From assembly GCF_042655385.1 (NCBI RefSeq), contig NZ_JBHSMA010000009.1:1-64000 (forward strand): a stretch of DNA of 64,000 nucleotides, given 5' to 3'. The DNA comes from Larkinella bovis. Its GTDB lineage: Bacteria > Bacteroidota > Bacteroidia > Cytophagales > Spirosomataceae. Below are positions 18,658 through 26,366 of this stretch, piece after piece. Under the pieces are notes generated by a model. It did not search any database. It had not been told where the DNA came from and worked only from the letters and a program-made list of their open reading frames with translations. Every line of letters starts with the position of its first letter. The first letter of the stretch is position 1. A program made the position numbers and the translations under genes.

Positions 18658-19338
18658 TCAGCTCAGGCCGACCAGCACCCCGATGAGCAGCAGAAACAGC
18701 CATTGTTCTTTTAGTCCAGTCCGTAAGGTACTCAGGGCTTTCCCAATATGGACCTCCACCGTTCGAACCGACAGTTGCAGCGATTCGGCAATATCTTTCG
18801 GCCTCCGGCCTTCAAACCGGTTCATAATGAAGACTTTCCGGCACTGCGGAGGCAAAGCCGCCACCAGTTCGTTCACCTTATGGTACAATTGTTCATAGGA
18901 CATCATCAGCTCCGGACTGTCGGAAGACGCGGCTTCGCTTTGCAGAGCGGTTTCGAGGGAGTCGGTTTTCTTCAATTCATTCGCCAGGTAATTGTAGGCC
19001 CGGTTACGGGCCGAGCGGAACAGGTATGAGCGGTACGACTGGGTGATGACCTGAAAAGCCCGTGTGTTCCAGAAGGTGAAAAATACATCCGCAACCAGAT
19101 CCTCGGCAATTTCCCGGGAATAAACAATCCGGGCAACGTGCGAACACAGGGCGGGGTAATATAACCGGAACAGCAATTCGCAACCTTTCTGAGCATTCAC
19201 CTCAAACGTTTTTCGAATAAACAGTTCGCTATCCACCAGTGTGGTTGTGGTGTCAGGTGTCGGGGTGTTTCGTTCCTCCGGCGGAGTCATGATTCGAGTT
19301 CCCGGAACGGTCACGTAGGGGGCGAAGGCCATTTGCAT
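18658..19338 (-). CDS. ECF sigma factor with hydrophobic C-terminal tail
   Basis: Extracytoplasmic-function sigma-70 factor, 226 residues. Region 2 contains SREIAEDLVADVFFTFWNTR and region 4 contains PPQCRKVFIMNRFEGRRPKDIAESLQLSVRTVEVHI with its helix-turn-helix. The protein ends in a strikingly hydrophobic segment (EQWLFLLLIGVLVGLS). An internal ATG at 19290 (MTPPEERN) is an alternative start; I kept the longer form without strong evidence. It heads the collinear sigma-FecR-SusC-SusD run and presumably transcribes it. Confidence 0.9.
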   Translation of the reverse strand: MQMAFAPYVTVPGTRIMTPPEERNTPTPDTTTTLVDSELFIRKTFEVNAQKGCELLFRLYYPALCSHVARIVYSREIAEDLVADVFFTFWNTRAFQVITQSYRSYLFRSARNRAYNYLANELKKTDSLETALQSEAASSDSPELMMSYEQLYHKVNELVAALPPQCRKVFIMNRFEGRRPKDIAESLQLSVRTVEVHIGKALSTLRTGLKEQWLFLLLIGVLVGLS

Positions 19339-19659
19339 GGGCTAGTAATCGAACAAGATTTTCTTAAAAAAATTCACCTTATACTTGTATGACAAAAAAC
19401 CCGAGGTTCGTACGTAGTCGATCGGACGTTTTTTTTCGGCTCATGCGTCTACGATCGGAAATCCGGTTTTTTCGTCCATCGGTTGGGCCTGCGGATCGAC
19501 TTCAGGGTAGCCAGTCAGGCCTGTTCGGGCACTTTCATCAGGAGACGGGCAGTAGAAACGGCGGGGAGCAATGCTTCCTGTATCTTTTACATTTCCATTC
19601 TTTACCCCCTATTTTTATTGTCAGAATATTAAATATCTTTGTTTTTATTTAATAAATCA
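19339..19659 (+). other. intergenic region between divergent sigma-factor genes
   Basis: 321 bp separating two divergently oriented ECF sigma genes. It contains T-rich patches (around 19430 and 19468) and the likely promoters of both genes. Only the plus-strand box at 19634-19641 can be named with some support. No convincing small gene was seen. Confidence 0.5.
19634..19641 (+). promoter_or_regulatory. candidate Bacteroidota -7 box for the plus-strand sigma gene
   Basis: TATCTTTG matches the TAnnTTTG consensus of Bacteroidota primary promoters, 18 bp before the ATG at 19660. A good -33 TTG at the usual distance was not found, so the assignment is tentative. Confidence 0.35.
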
Positions 19660-20277
19660 ATGAACAACCGTGATGAAACGTTGAGCAAATGGATAGAAGA
19701 TTTGCGATCAGGGGATCGAACGGCCTTTGAACGGATCTACTATCACTTTGATGCCAGGCTGTTTCAATTCGCCCTGAAGCTCACCGGAAACCGTGATGAA
19801 GCCGAGGAAGTCGTGCAGGAGGTTTTTGTGCGGTTATGGGAAACCCGGCAGTTTATCGATCCTTCCCTCAACTTCGACGGGTATCTTTTCCGCATCACGC
19901 GCAACATCGTTTACAACCACGCCCGGCACCGGGTCCACGAACTGGCCTACTTCAAATACCTCGACAACCCCTCCAACCAGTCGGGAAATGTCACTGAAGA
20001 CCGGATGAACTTCGAAGAACTTCAGCAGGTGCTGGAGGAAATCTTCAACGATCTGCCGCCCGTCCGCAAACAGGTTTTCGTCATGAGCCGGATCGAGGGC
20101 CTGAGCAATACCGAGATCGCCGAAATCCTGCAAACCAGTACCAGCAACGTCGAAAATCACATCTACAAAGCGCTGAAAACGATCCGCCAGAAATTCAACA
20201 AATACCGGATCATTTACTTCATTCAGGTTCCGGTCGTCCTGCTGATCAAACTCATCTCAACCTTGCTGGGCAACTAG
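19660..20277 (+). CDS. ECF sigma factor, no adjacent anti-sigma gene
   Basis: 205 residues from the ATG at 19660 (MNNRDETLSKWIEDLRSGD); the frame opens slightly upstream at 19639. Region 2 shows ALKLTGNRDEAEEVVQEVFV followed by RLWETRQF. Region 4 shows PPVRKQVFVMSRIEGLSNTE with IAEILQTSTSNVENHI. The C-terminus is a hydrophobic tail (YFIQVPVVLLIKLIST...). Unlike the other two sigma factors here it has no FecR or SusC next to it: it is divergent from one sigma gene and convergent with aceF. Its partner anti-sigma could be encoded elsewhere, for example the unpaired FecR at 32877-33914; that pairing is speculation. Confidence 0.9.
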   Translation: MNNRDETLSKWIEDLRSGDRTAFERIYYHFDARLFQFALKLTGNRDEAEEVVQEVFVRLWETRQFIDPSLNFDGYLFRITRNIVYNHARHRVHELAYFKYLDNPSNQSGNVTEDRMNFEELQQVLEEIFNDLPPVRKQVFVMSRIEGLSNTEIAEILQTSTSNVENHIYKALKTIRQKFNKYRIIYFIQVPVVLLIKLISTLLGN

Positions 20278-20348
20278 CTGCTGGCCAGTCGAACGTCATT
20301 TCCCCTGTCTTTCACCGCATTTATTCCATTGAGAAAAACCGGGGCGCT

Positions 20349-21623
20349 TCAGAGCAGGAGCAGAAACGGGTCCTCGGTTATTTTTTTCAGGTATTGTAAA
20401 AACCGGGCCGCATCAGCCCCGTTAATAACCCGGTGATCGAAACCAAGCGTGACCGGCATCCGCAGCCGGGGCACAAACTGATCGTCCTGCCAGACCGGCT
20501 CCAGCTGCCCCGCCGAAACGCCCAGAATCCCCACCTGCGGCCAGTTGACAATCGGGTTGATGCCTGTCGTGCCGATACCCCCCAGGTTGGAAAGGGTGAA
20601 CGTGCCGCCTTCCAGGTCCTCCGGTTTGGTTTTCCGGTCGCGGGCGTCCGCCGAAATCCGCGTTAGTTCGCGGGCAATGTCCGTCACCGTACGCTGGTCG
20701 GCATTCCGGATCACGGGCACCAGCAAGCCTTTGTCGGTATCCACCGCCACCCCGATATGGTAATATTCCTTGCTGATGATCTGCTTCTTTTCCGGATCCA
20801 CACTGGCATTCAGCAACGGAAACGCCCGCAGAGCCTGGACGACGGCCTTGACCAGCAACGCCGTGATCGTCAGACTACCGCCCGCAGCCTCCACCTGTTT
20901 CTTGTGCTTTTTCCGGTTGTTCTCCAGGTCGGTAATATCGATTTTCTCCTGAATCCAGGCGTGGGGAATCTGGCTGACGGCCACGGTCATGGTCCGGCTG
21001 GTAGCCAGCATCGTCGGCGTCATTTCCGTGTATCGCACGGGGCCAAACCGTTCAAAATCCGGTAACGGAGGGGCATACACGCCGACGGGTGCGTGGCCTT
21101 GCTGTCCACGCTGACGAATCCGGTTTCTGGCGTAGTTTTTTACGTCCGCGAACGAAATCCGCCCATTGACCGATTGCTGAAGCTCGGATAATTCAATCGC
21201 CAGTTCCCGGGCCAGCTTCCGGGCCAGGGGCGTCGAAACCACCTTATTCCCGTTCCGCTGCGTCCCCACCTCCTGCCTGGCAGCAGGAACGATTTCCGGT
21301 TTTTCGACCGTTTTGGGTACCGATGCCGTAACCGGGGATTCAGGTTCCGATCCGGTTTTCACGTCCTGAACTTCTCCGTCTTTATTCACTATAGCCGTTA
21401 AGCGGGCCAGCACGTCGCCGGGTGCTACTGTCCCGCCTTTTGTGACCAGAATTTCCGCAATCTCACCCGAACCTTCCGCCGGTATTTCGAACGTCACCTT
21501 ATCGGTTTCGACTTCGATTAGCGTCTGGCCATCCTTCACGGTTTCGCCCGGTTTAACGGCAATGGCCACCACGAGTCCTTCCTTTACATTTTCGCCCATC
21601 GAGGGCATGATAATGTCTCTCAT
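20349..21623 (-). CDS. aceF: dihydrolipoamide acetyltransferase (E2 of pyruvate dehydrogenase)
   Basis: Transfers acetyl from lipoamide to CoA in the pyruvate dehydrogenase complex. The 424-residue protein has one lipoyl domain (1-75, lipoyl Lys in EVETDKVTFEIP), a linker, a peripheral-subunit-binding domain (VVSTPLARKLARELAIELSE) and the catalytic domain (about 195-424). The active-site motif is DHRVINGADAARF, with Asn where HxxxDG has Asp; I believe such variants exist in E2 proteins paired with homodimeric E1, but have not checked. E. coli AceF has three lipoyl domains, this one a single domain. It starts 4 bp after the aceE stop, so the two are co-transcribed. No E3 gene is adjacent. Confidence 0.9.
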   Translation of the reverse strand: MRDIIMPSMGENVKEGLVVAIAVKPGETVKDGQTLIEVETDKVTFEIPAEGSGEIAEILVTKGGTVAPGDVLARLTAIVNKDGEVQDVKTGSEPESPVTASVPKTVEKPEIVPAARQEVGTQRNGNKVVSTPLARKLARELAIELSELQQSVNGRISFADVKNYARNRIRQRGQQGHAPVGVYAPPLPDFERFGPVRYTEMTPTMLATSRTMTVAVSQIPHAWIQEKIDITDLENNRKKHKKQVEAAGGSLTITALLVKAVVQALRAFPLLNASVDPEKKQIISKEYYHIGVAVDTDKGLLVPVIRNADQRTVTDIARELTRISADARDRKTKPEDLEGGTFTLSNLGGIGTTGINPIVNWPQVGILGVSAGQLEPVWQDDQFVPRLRMPVTLGFDHRVINGADAARFLQYLKKITEDPFLLLL

Positions 21624-21627
21624 ACCG

Positions 21628-24333
21628 TCAAGCCGTTGCCGGGTTTACTTTTTCGCCGTTGATGCCTTCATTTTTCATGAAATCCAGAACCTGCGGCCTC
21701 GGAATAGCCCCGGTTTTCTCCAGTTCGTACAAAGCGGTCTGCACAATAAAGCGGGGGGAAGTTTCGAAGTAGTCGCGCAACTCGGGCCGGGCTTCACTCA
21801 GGCCGTAACCATCGGTTCCCAACACCGCATACGGCTTCGGCATCCAGGCGCTGATGCTCCCGCCCAGGCTTTTCTGGTAGTCCGATACCGAAATGAAAAT
21901 GCCCTGTTCATCCCGCGTCAGCGACTGCACGTACGGCCTACGGGCTTCCTGATCGGGATGCAGACGGTTCCAGCGTTCGGTTTCGAACCCATCGCGGGCC
22001 AGTTCATTGTAGCTGGTCACGCTCCAGATGTCGGTCGGAATGCCCATTTCTTCCAGCAGGATACGGGCTTCCAGCACCTGCGTGATGATCGAACCGCTGC
22101 CCATCAGGTGCACTTTCCGGTTTTCGGGAGCGGTTTCTTCGTTCTCCCGGCGGGGTTTCAGTTCGGACACAACCGCCTTGTACATCCCCCGGATGATACC
22201 TTCCTCTACGCCTTCGGGCAGGGCCGGCTGCGCGTAATTTTCGTTGTAAACCGTGATGTAGTAGAAGATTTTCTCCTGTTTTTCAAACATCCGGTCAATC
22301 CCGTCCCGGATGATCACGCTCAGTTCGTAGGCAAACGCCGGATCGTAGGTTTTCAGATTCGGAACCGTGTTCGCCAGCAGGTGCGAATGGCCGTCCTGGT
22401 GCTGCACCCCCTCGCCGTTCAGCGTGGTCCGGCCGGCGGTTCCGCCGAACAGAAAGCCTTTGCACATCATGTCGCCACAGGCCCAGATCATGTCACCCAC
22501 CCGCTGAAATCCGAACATCGAGTAGAAGATGTAGAACGGTATCATCGGCAGGCTGTGCCGGGCATAGGCCGACCCTGCAGCCATAAAGCTGGCGAGTGCC
22601 CCGGCTTCGCAAATGCCTTCCTGCAAAATCTGTCCATCCTGCGCTTCGCGGTAATAAGAAAGACTTCCGGCATCGACGGAAATGTAGCGTTGTCCTTCGG
22701 GATGGTAAATCCCGGCATGCCGGAACAACGCATCCATGCCGAACGTCCGGGCTTCGTCGGGAATGATCGGCACGATGTATTTCCCGATTTGTGGTTCCTT
22801 CAGCAGCTTCGTAATCAGGCGTACCAGCACCATCGTCGTTGAAACCGCCCGGTCGCCGGTTCCTTCGGCAAACTCGTCAAAAAAGGTGCGATCAGGCGTC
22901 GGAATCGCCGGGCACGTTTCGACCCGGGCGGGCAGGTCGCCCCCCAAAGCCGCGCGCTGCGCCTGCAGGTAGCTGATTTCGGGACCGTTGGCGTCGGGTT
23001 TGTAAAATTTTGCAGATTCGATGGCGGTTTTCGGCAACGGAATTCCAAACCGGTTGGCGGCTTCCTGCCGTTCTTCGGCCAGCATGCTTTTTTTCTGGTG
23101 CGTCGTATTCCGGCCCTCGCCCGTGCTGCCCATGCCGTAGCCTTTGATCGTCTTGACAAAAACAATGGTCGGTTTACCATTCGAACCGTTCACCGCTTTG
23201 TGAAAAGCCGCATACACCTTTTTGTAATCGTGCCCCCCGCGTTTAATCGACCGGATTTCTTCGTCGGTCAGCGACCGCATCAGGTCGGCCAGTTCCTGGT
23301 TCTCCCCCACCCAATGGCTACGGACCTTATCGCCTTCCAGCACCGAATACCGCTGGTAATCCCCATCCAGCACTTCTTCCATGCGTTTGACGAGGTAGCC
23401 TTTATGGTCCCGGGCCAGTAGGGCATCCCACTCACCCCCCCAGATCACCTTGATCACATTCCAGCCCGCACCCAGAAACAGCCGTTCCAGTTCCTGAATG
23501 ATTTTGCCGTTGCCCCGCACCGGCCCGTCAAGCCGCTGGAGATTGCAGTTGACCACAAAAATGAGGTTGTCCAGCCGTTCGCGGGCGGCAATGTTGATGG
23601 TGCCGACAATCTCCGGCTCGTCCATTTCGCCGTCGCCAATAAACGCCCAGACTTTGCCGCCATTGTCCGGTTTGAGTCCCCGGTTGATCAGGTACTTATT
23701 GAACCGGGCCTGGTAAATGGCGCTGACCGGCATGAGGCCCATCGAAGCGCAGGGAATCTCCCAGAACCAGGGCATCCGGCGGGGGTGCGGATACGACGGC
23801 AAACCGCCTTCCGGTTTCAGCTCCCGGCGGAAATTTTTCAGGTTATCTTCCGAAAGCCGTCCTTCCAGAAAAGCCCGGGCATAAATCCCCGGGGCGGCAT
23901 GGGGCTGAAACGACACCAGATCACCGCCGTATTCAGCGGTACGCGGCCGGAAAAAATGGTTAAAACCGACTTCGTACATGGTAGCCGCCGACGCATACGT
24001 AGCAATGTGTCCGCCCACGCCAGAGCCGTTGTCGTAACCCTGCAACACCATACACATGGCGTTCCAGCGGTTGATGTTCTCGATTTTCTGCTCGAGTTCA
24101 ATGTTGCCGGGGTAGGTTGGTTCGTCTTTGACGTTGATGGTATTGATGTACGGGGTATTGATGTTTTCCCCCTGAAACGCTACGCCCCGGCGGATTACGT
24201 AGTGGGTGATGGCCTTGAGTAGCTCTTTGGTTTTTTCTTCCCCGTACGCATCGAGTACGGCATCGATGGATTCAATCCACTCCTGTTTTTCAAGTTGCCA
24301 GTCTTCGGTAATGGCTTCGATGGTACTTACCAT
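21628..24333 (-). CDS. aceE: pyruvate dehydrogenase E1, homodimeric type
   Basis: Thiamine-diphosphate enzyme that decarboxylates pyruvate and acetylates the E2 lipoyl group. It has 901 residues, close to the E. coli AceE length. Typical AceE stretches are GGHIATYASAATMYEVGFNH, the thiamine-diphosphate site GDGEMDEPEIVGTINIA, KTIKGYGMG, and GGTAGRTTLNGEGVQHQDGH in the C-terminal half. It is followed 4 bp later by aceF. Many Bacteroidota use a two-gene (alpha/beta) E1 instead, so the homodimeric form is worth noting. The start at 24333 (MVSTIEAITEDWQ) agrees with the family N-terminus. Confidence 0.95.
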   Translation of the reverse strand: MVSTIEAITEDWQLEKQEWIESIDAVLDAYGEEKTKELLKAITHYVIRRGVAFQGENINTPYINTINVKDEPTYPGNIELEQKIENINRWNAMCMVLQGYDNGSGVGGHIATYASAATMYEVGFNHFFRPRTAEYGGDLVSFQPHAAPGIYARAFLEGRLSEDNLKNFRRELKPEGGLPSYPHPRRMPWFWEIPCASMGLMPVSAIYQARFNKYLINRGLKPDNGGKVWAFIGDGEMDEPEIVGTINIAARERLDNLIFVVNCNLQRLDGPVRGNGKIIQELERLFLGAGWNVIKVIWGGEWDALLARDHKGYLVKRMEEVLDGDYQRYSVLEGDKVRSHWVGENQELADLMRSLTDEEIRSIKRGGHDYKKVYAAFHKAVNGSNGKPTIVFVKTIKGYGMGSTGEGRNTTHQKKSMLAEERQEAANRFGIPLPKTAIESAKFYKPDANGPEISYLQAQRAALGGDLPARVETCPAIPTPDRTFFDEFAEGTGDRAVSTTMVLVRLITKLLKEPQIGKYIVPIIPDEARTFGMDALFRHAGIYHPEGQRYISVDAGSLSYYREAQDGQILQEGICEAGALASFMAAGSAYARHSLPMIPFYIFYSMFGFQRVGDMIWACGDMMCKGFLFGGTAGRTTLNGEGVQHQDGHSHLLANTVPNLKTYDPAFAYELSVIIRDGIDRMFEKQEKIFYYITVYNENYAQPALPEGVEEGIIRGMYKAVVSELKPRRENEETAPENRKVHLMGSGSIITQVLEARILLEEMGIPTDIWSVTSYNELARDGFETERWNRLHPDQEARRPYVQSLTRDEQGIFISVSDYQKSLGGSISAWMPKPYAVLGTDGYGLSEARPELRDYFETSPRFIVQTALYELEKTGAIPRPQVLDFMKNEGINGEKVNPATA

Positions 24334-24435
24334 GATTCGATGTTTTAGCTAAAAAGTGTAACAAGCAGACCTGATCCAACCATCCCGGACGTTCGCCGGT
24401 ACGCTCCCACTGCCCCTCTATCGGGCCGCTTTGGC

Positions 24436-24843
24436 CTACAGATCGGCCGAATCGTAGACCTGGATTTTTTTCCAGAGCGGAGAGCAGGTTTCCACGAACT
24501 TCTTGTGCAGCGGATGGACCTGGTAGGCATTTTGTCCGGCTAAATCATCAAAAAAAGAAAGGGCCGAAACCGCATAGGAACTATCGATCACCGGGCGCGG
24601 ATCGGTCGGTGCCGGAACGCCAATGTGATACTGTTTGACGGATTCGATTTTTTCGAGTGATTTCAAACCGTCCAGCAGTTTTTGCAGATCTTCCTTTGAA
24701 TCGGGGTTTTTCAGCCAGAAAAAAACGTGGTGAATTACCTGTCCTTTTTTCGCCGGTCCGGCAATAGCGGCCCGGGTCATGGCCAATCCCCCGCTGGCCA
24801 GCATGGCCCGGGTCATAAATTTTCTTCGGTTGTGTAGTTTCAT
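24436..24843 (-). CDS. Tat-exported Dabb (stress-responsive alpha/beta barrel) domain protein
   Basis: 135 residues. The N-terminus carries a twin-arginine signal (HNRRKFMTRAMLASGGLAM). The rest is a Dabb ferredoxin-like barrel: GQVIHHVFFWLK, SLEKIESVKQYHIGVP and a closing HPLHKKFVETCSPLWKKIQV. Dabb proteins are usually small dimers; some are cyclases or hydrolases, many have no known role. Twin-arginine signals on this gene and on both enolase-superfamily genes upstream suggest that the three act together outside the cytoplasm. A 138-bp region with imperfect inverted repeats separates them. Confidence 0.78.
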   Translation of the reverse strand: MKLHNRRKFMTRAMLASGGLAMTRAAIAGPAKKGQVIHHVFFWLKNPDSKEDLQKLLDGLKSLEKIESVKQYHIGVPAPTDPRPVIDSSYAVSALSFFDDLAGQNAYQVHPLHKKFVETCSPLWKKIQVYDSADL

Positions 24844-24884
24844 AATCGTTTCAAAAATTGAAGGCGCATGGGAAAATGGGAGGA

Positions 24885-25022
24885 CGGTTTTCGGTATTCA
24901 GTTTACGGTGGTCGGTTTACGGTTTTCAGTATTAAGTATTCGCTGGCGACCTTACACTGTAATCATTAAAAACACCTTACCTGTAAACCGAAAACTTTAT
25001 ACTGAAAACCGAATACCGTAAC
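24885..25022. repeat. intergenic imperfect inverted repeats built from CGGTTTTC/CGGTATTC words
   Basis: Between the Dabb gene and the downstream enolase-family stop lies a block made of recurring short words: CGGTTTTCGGTATTCAGT, GTTTACGG and GGTTTTCAGTATT on the left arm (about 24885-24936), and their near-complements GTAAACCGAAAAC, ACTGAAAACCGAATACCG on the right arm (about 24980-25020). The transcript could fold into a long imperfect hairpin. No gene is evident in it. Confidence 0.6.
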
Positions 25023-25028
25023 CCTGAA

Positions 25029-26351
25029 TTACCAGTCCTTGATAACCTTGTGTTTTTTGACGTAATCGGGATCGATGGTAATACCCAGGCCCGGGCCGGT
25101 GGGCACCTTCAGTACGCCGTCGTAGCTGACAATCGGATCACCGGACTTGTAGACGATTGGAATCTGGTTACCGTTGGCGTCGCGGGTCGAGAACGTATCA
25201 AACTCCTGGTATTTCCCGGCATTGGGACAGGCCGAAATAAAATGCAGCATGTAGATGTAGCCCAAACCGTACTGCGTGATGTGCGGCACCATCGTTTTGC
25301 CGAAAACCTCCGCCATTCGGGCCACTTTCATCGAGCGGATCATGCCCCCGAAATACAACTGATCGGGTTGCAGCACATCGCAGGCATCATTGGCAATCAG
25401 CCAGCGGAACGTGCTGATGTGCGCTTCCGACTCACCCGTAAAAATGGGAATCCGCAAGCCCTCCTTGACCATTTTCAGTTCGTCGTACCACCCGAAGGGC
25501 ACCATTTCTTCCCACCACTGGTAATTGTAATGTTCCAGGATCTTACCCATCCGGATCCCCCCTTCCACGGTAAACTTGTTGTTCCCATCGCAACCCAAAA
25601 CCATCTGGTCGCCAAAGGTTTCGCGGGCCATTTTAATCAGCTTTTCATTCCCGGCTTTGCTGTCTTTATCCAGTTGCCCGGCCAGACCGACCCGCATTTT
25701 GATCGCTTTGGCCTTGGTTTCCTGCAAATCTTTTTTGACAATTTCCAGCGACTGTTCGGGCGGCAGCGAGAGCAGTTCGGGCATCCGGCTCCCCTGATAC
25801 ACCGTCACCATCGGATTGACAATATTCCCAATCAAGGCCCCGACCGGTTTTTTGATGGTATTCCCCAGCATGTCCAGAATGGCAAATTCGAGGGTCGCCA
25901 ACGCAATGTTATACGGCACTCCACCGCCTTTGCCGCTGTCGCCGGGAATCAGGGCGTCGAGGTCGCGCATATCTTTTCCCTGAAACTGATCAAAGAGAAA
26001 CTTCGAAACCGGCCAGTTCCGGACACTTTGCCCTCCTCCCCCTTTCGGATTCAGGCCCGTATGCCCCACGGCCAGCCCTTCCGCGCCGTCTTTGGAGCGC
26101 ACCCGAACCATGAAATTCTCCCGGTCGCGGAGCAGCTCGATGGTTTCCAGCACCACCGGTGCCGAGAAGAGTTCTTTCCTGAAAACCGGCTTTTTCAGGG
26201 CATCGTCCAGGTAGGCGTAGCGGGTTCGAAGGTCCATCGGCCTGGCCTCCCCGGTTTTCGCATGGGCCCCGAACGAGGAAAAAGGGGCAGCGGCTGCACC
26301 CAGCCCACCGGCAACAGCCGTGTTGATAAAGTTGCGTCGATTTGTTTTCAT
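25029..26351 (-). CDS. Tat-exported mandelate racemase/muconate lactonizing enzyme-family protein (copy 2)
   Basis: 440-residue enolase-superfamily protein with a twin-arginine signal (MKTNRRNFINTAVAGGLGA). Active-site landmarks are AIKMRVG (Lys/Arg in place of the usual KxK), metal ligands in GCDGNN, WWEEMVPFG and FTGESEAH, and a C-terminal VPHITQYGLG with the probable catalytic His. It follows its close paralogue by 15 bp, a tandem duplication. The substrate is unknown; a sugar acid dehydratase or epimerase is a reasonable guess. Export by Tat is unusual for this superfamily, whose characterised members are mainly cytoplasmic. Confidence 0.85.
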   Translation of the reverse strand: MKTNRRNFINTAVAGGLGAAAAPFSSFGAHAKTGEARPMDLRTRYAYLDDALKKPVFRKELFSAPVVLETIELLRDRENFMVRVRSKDGAEGLAVGHTGLNPKGGGGQSVRNWPVSKFLFDQFQGKDMRDLDALIPGDSGKGGGVPYNIALATLEFAILDMLGNTIKKPVGALIGNIVNPMVTVYQGSRMPELLSLPPEQSLEIVKKDLQETKAKAIKMRVGLAGQLDKDSKAGNEKLIKMARETFGDQMVLGCDGNNKFTVEGGIRMGKILEHYNYQWWEEMVPFGWYDELKMVKEGLRIPIFTGESEAHISTFRWLIANDACDVLQPDQLYFGGMIRSMKVARMAEVFGKTMVPHITQYGLGYIYMLHFISACPNAGKYQEFDTFSTRDANGNQIPIVYKSGDPIVSYDGVLKVPTGPGLGITIDPDYVKKHKVIKDW

Positions 26352-26366
26352 GAAGCTAGTTTTGAA

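Noticed and set aside
19389..19652. possible 87-residue protein between the divergent sigma genes
   Set aside because: Arg/Phe-rich, no recognisable domain, overlaps the likely promoter of the next sigma gene.
24885..25022. possible CRISPR array or riboswitch
   Set aside because: The repeated words are short, irregularly spaced and lie in inverted orientation; there are no constant-length spacers.
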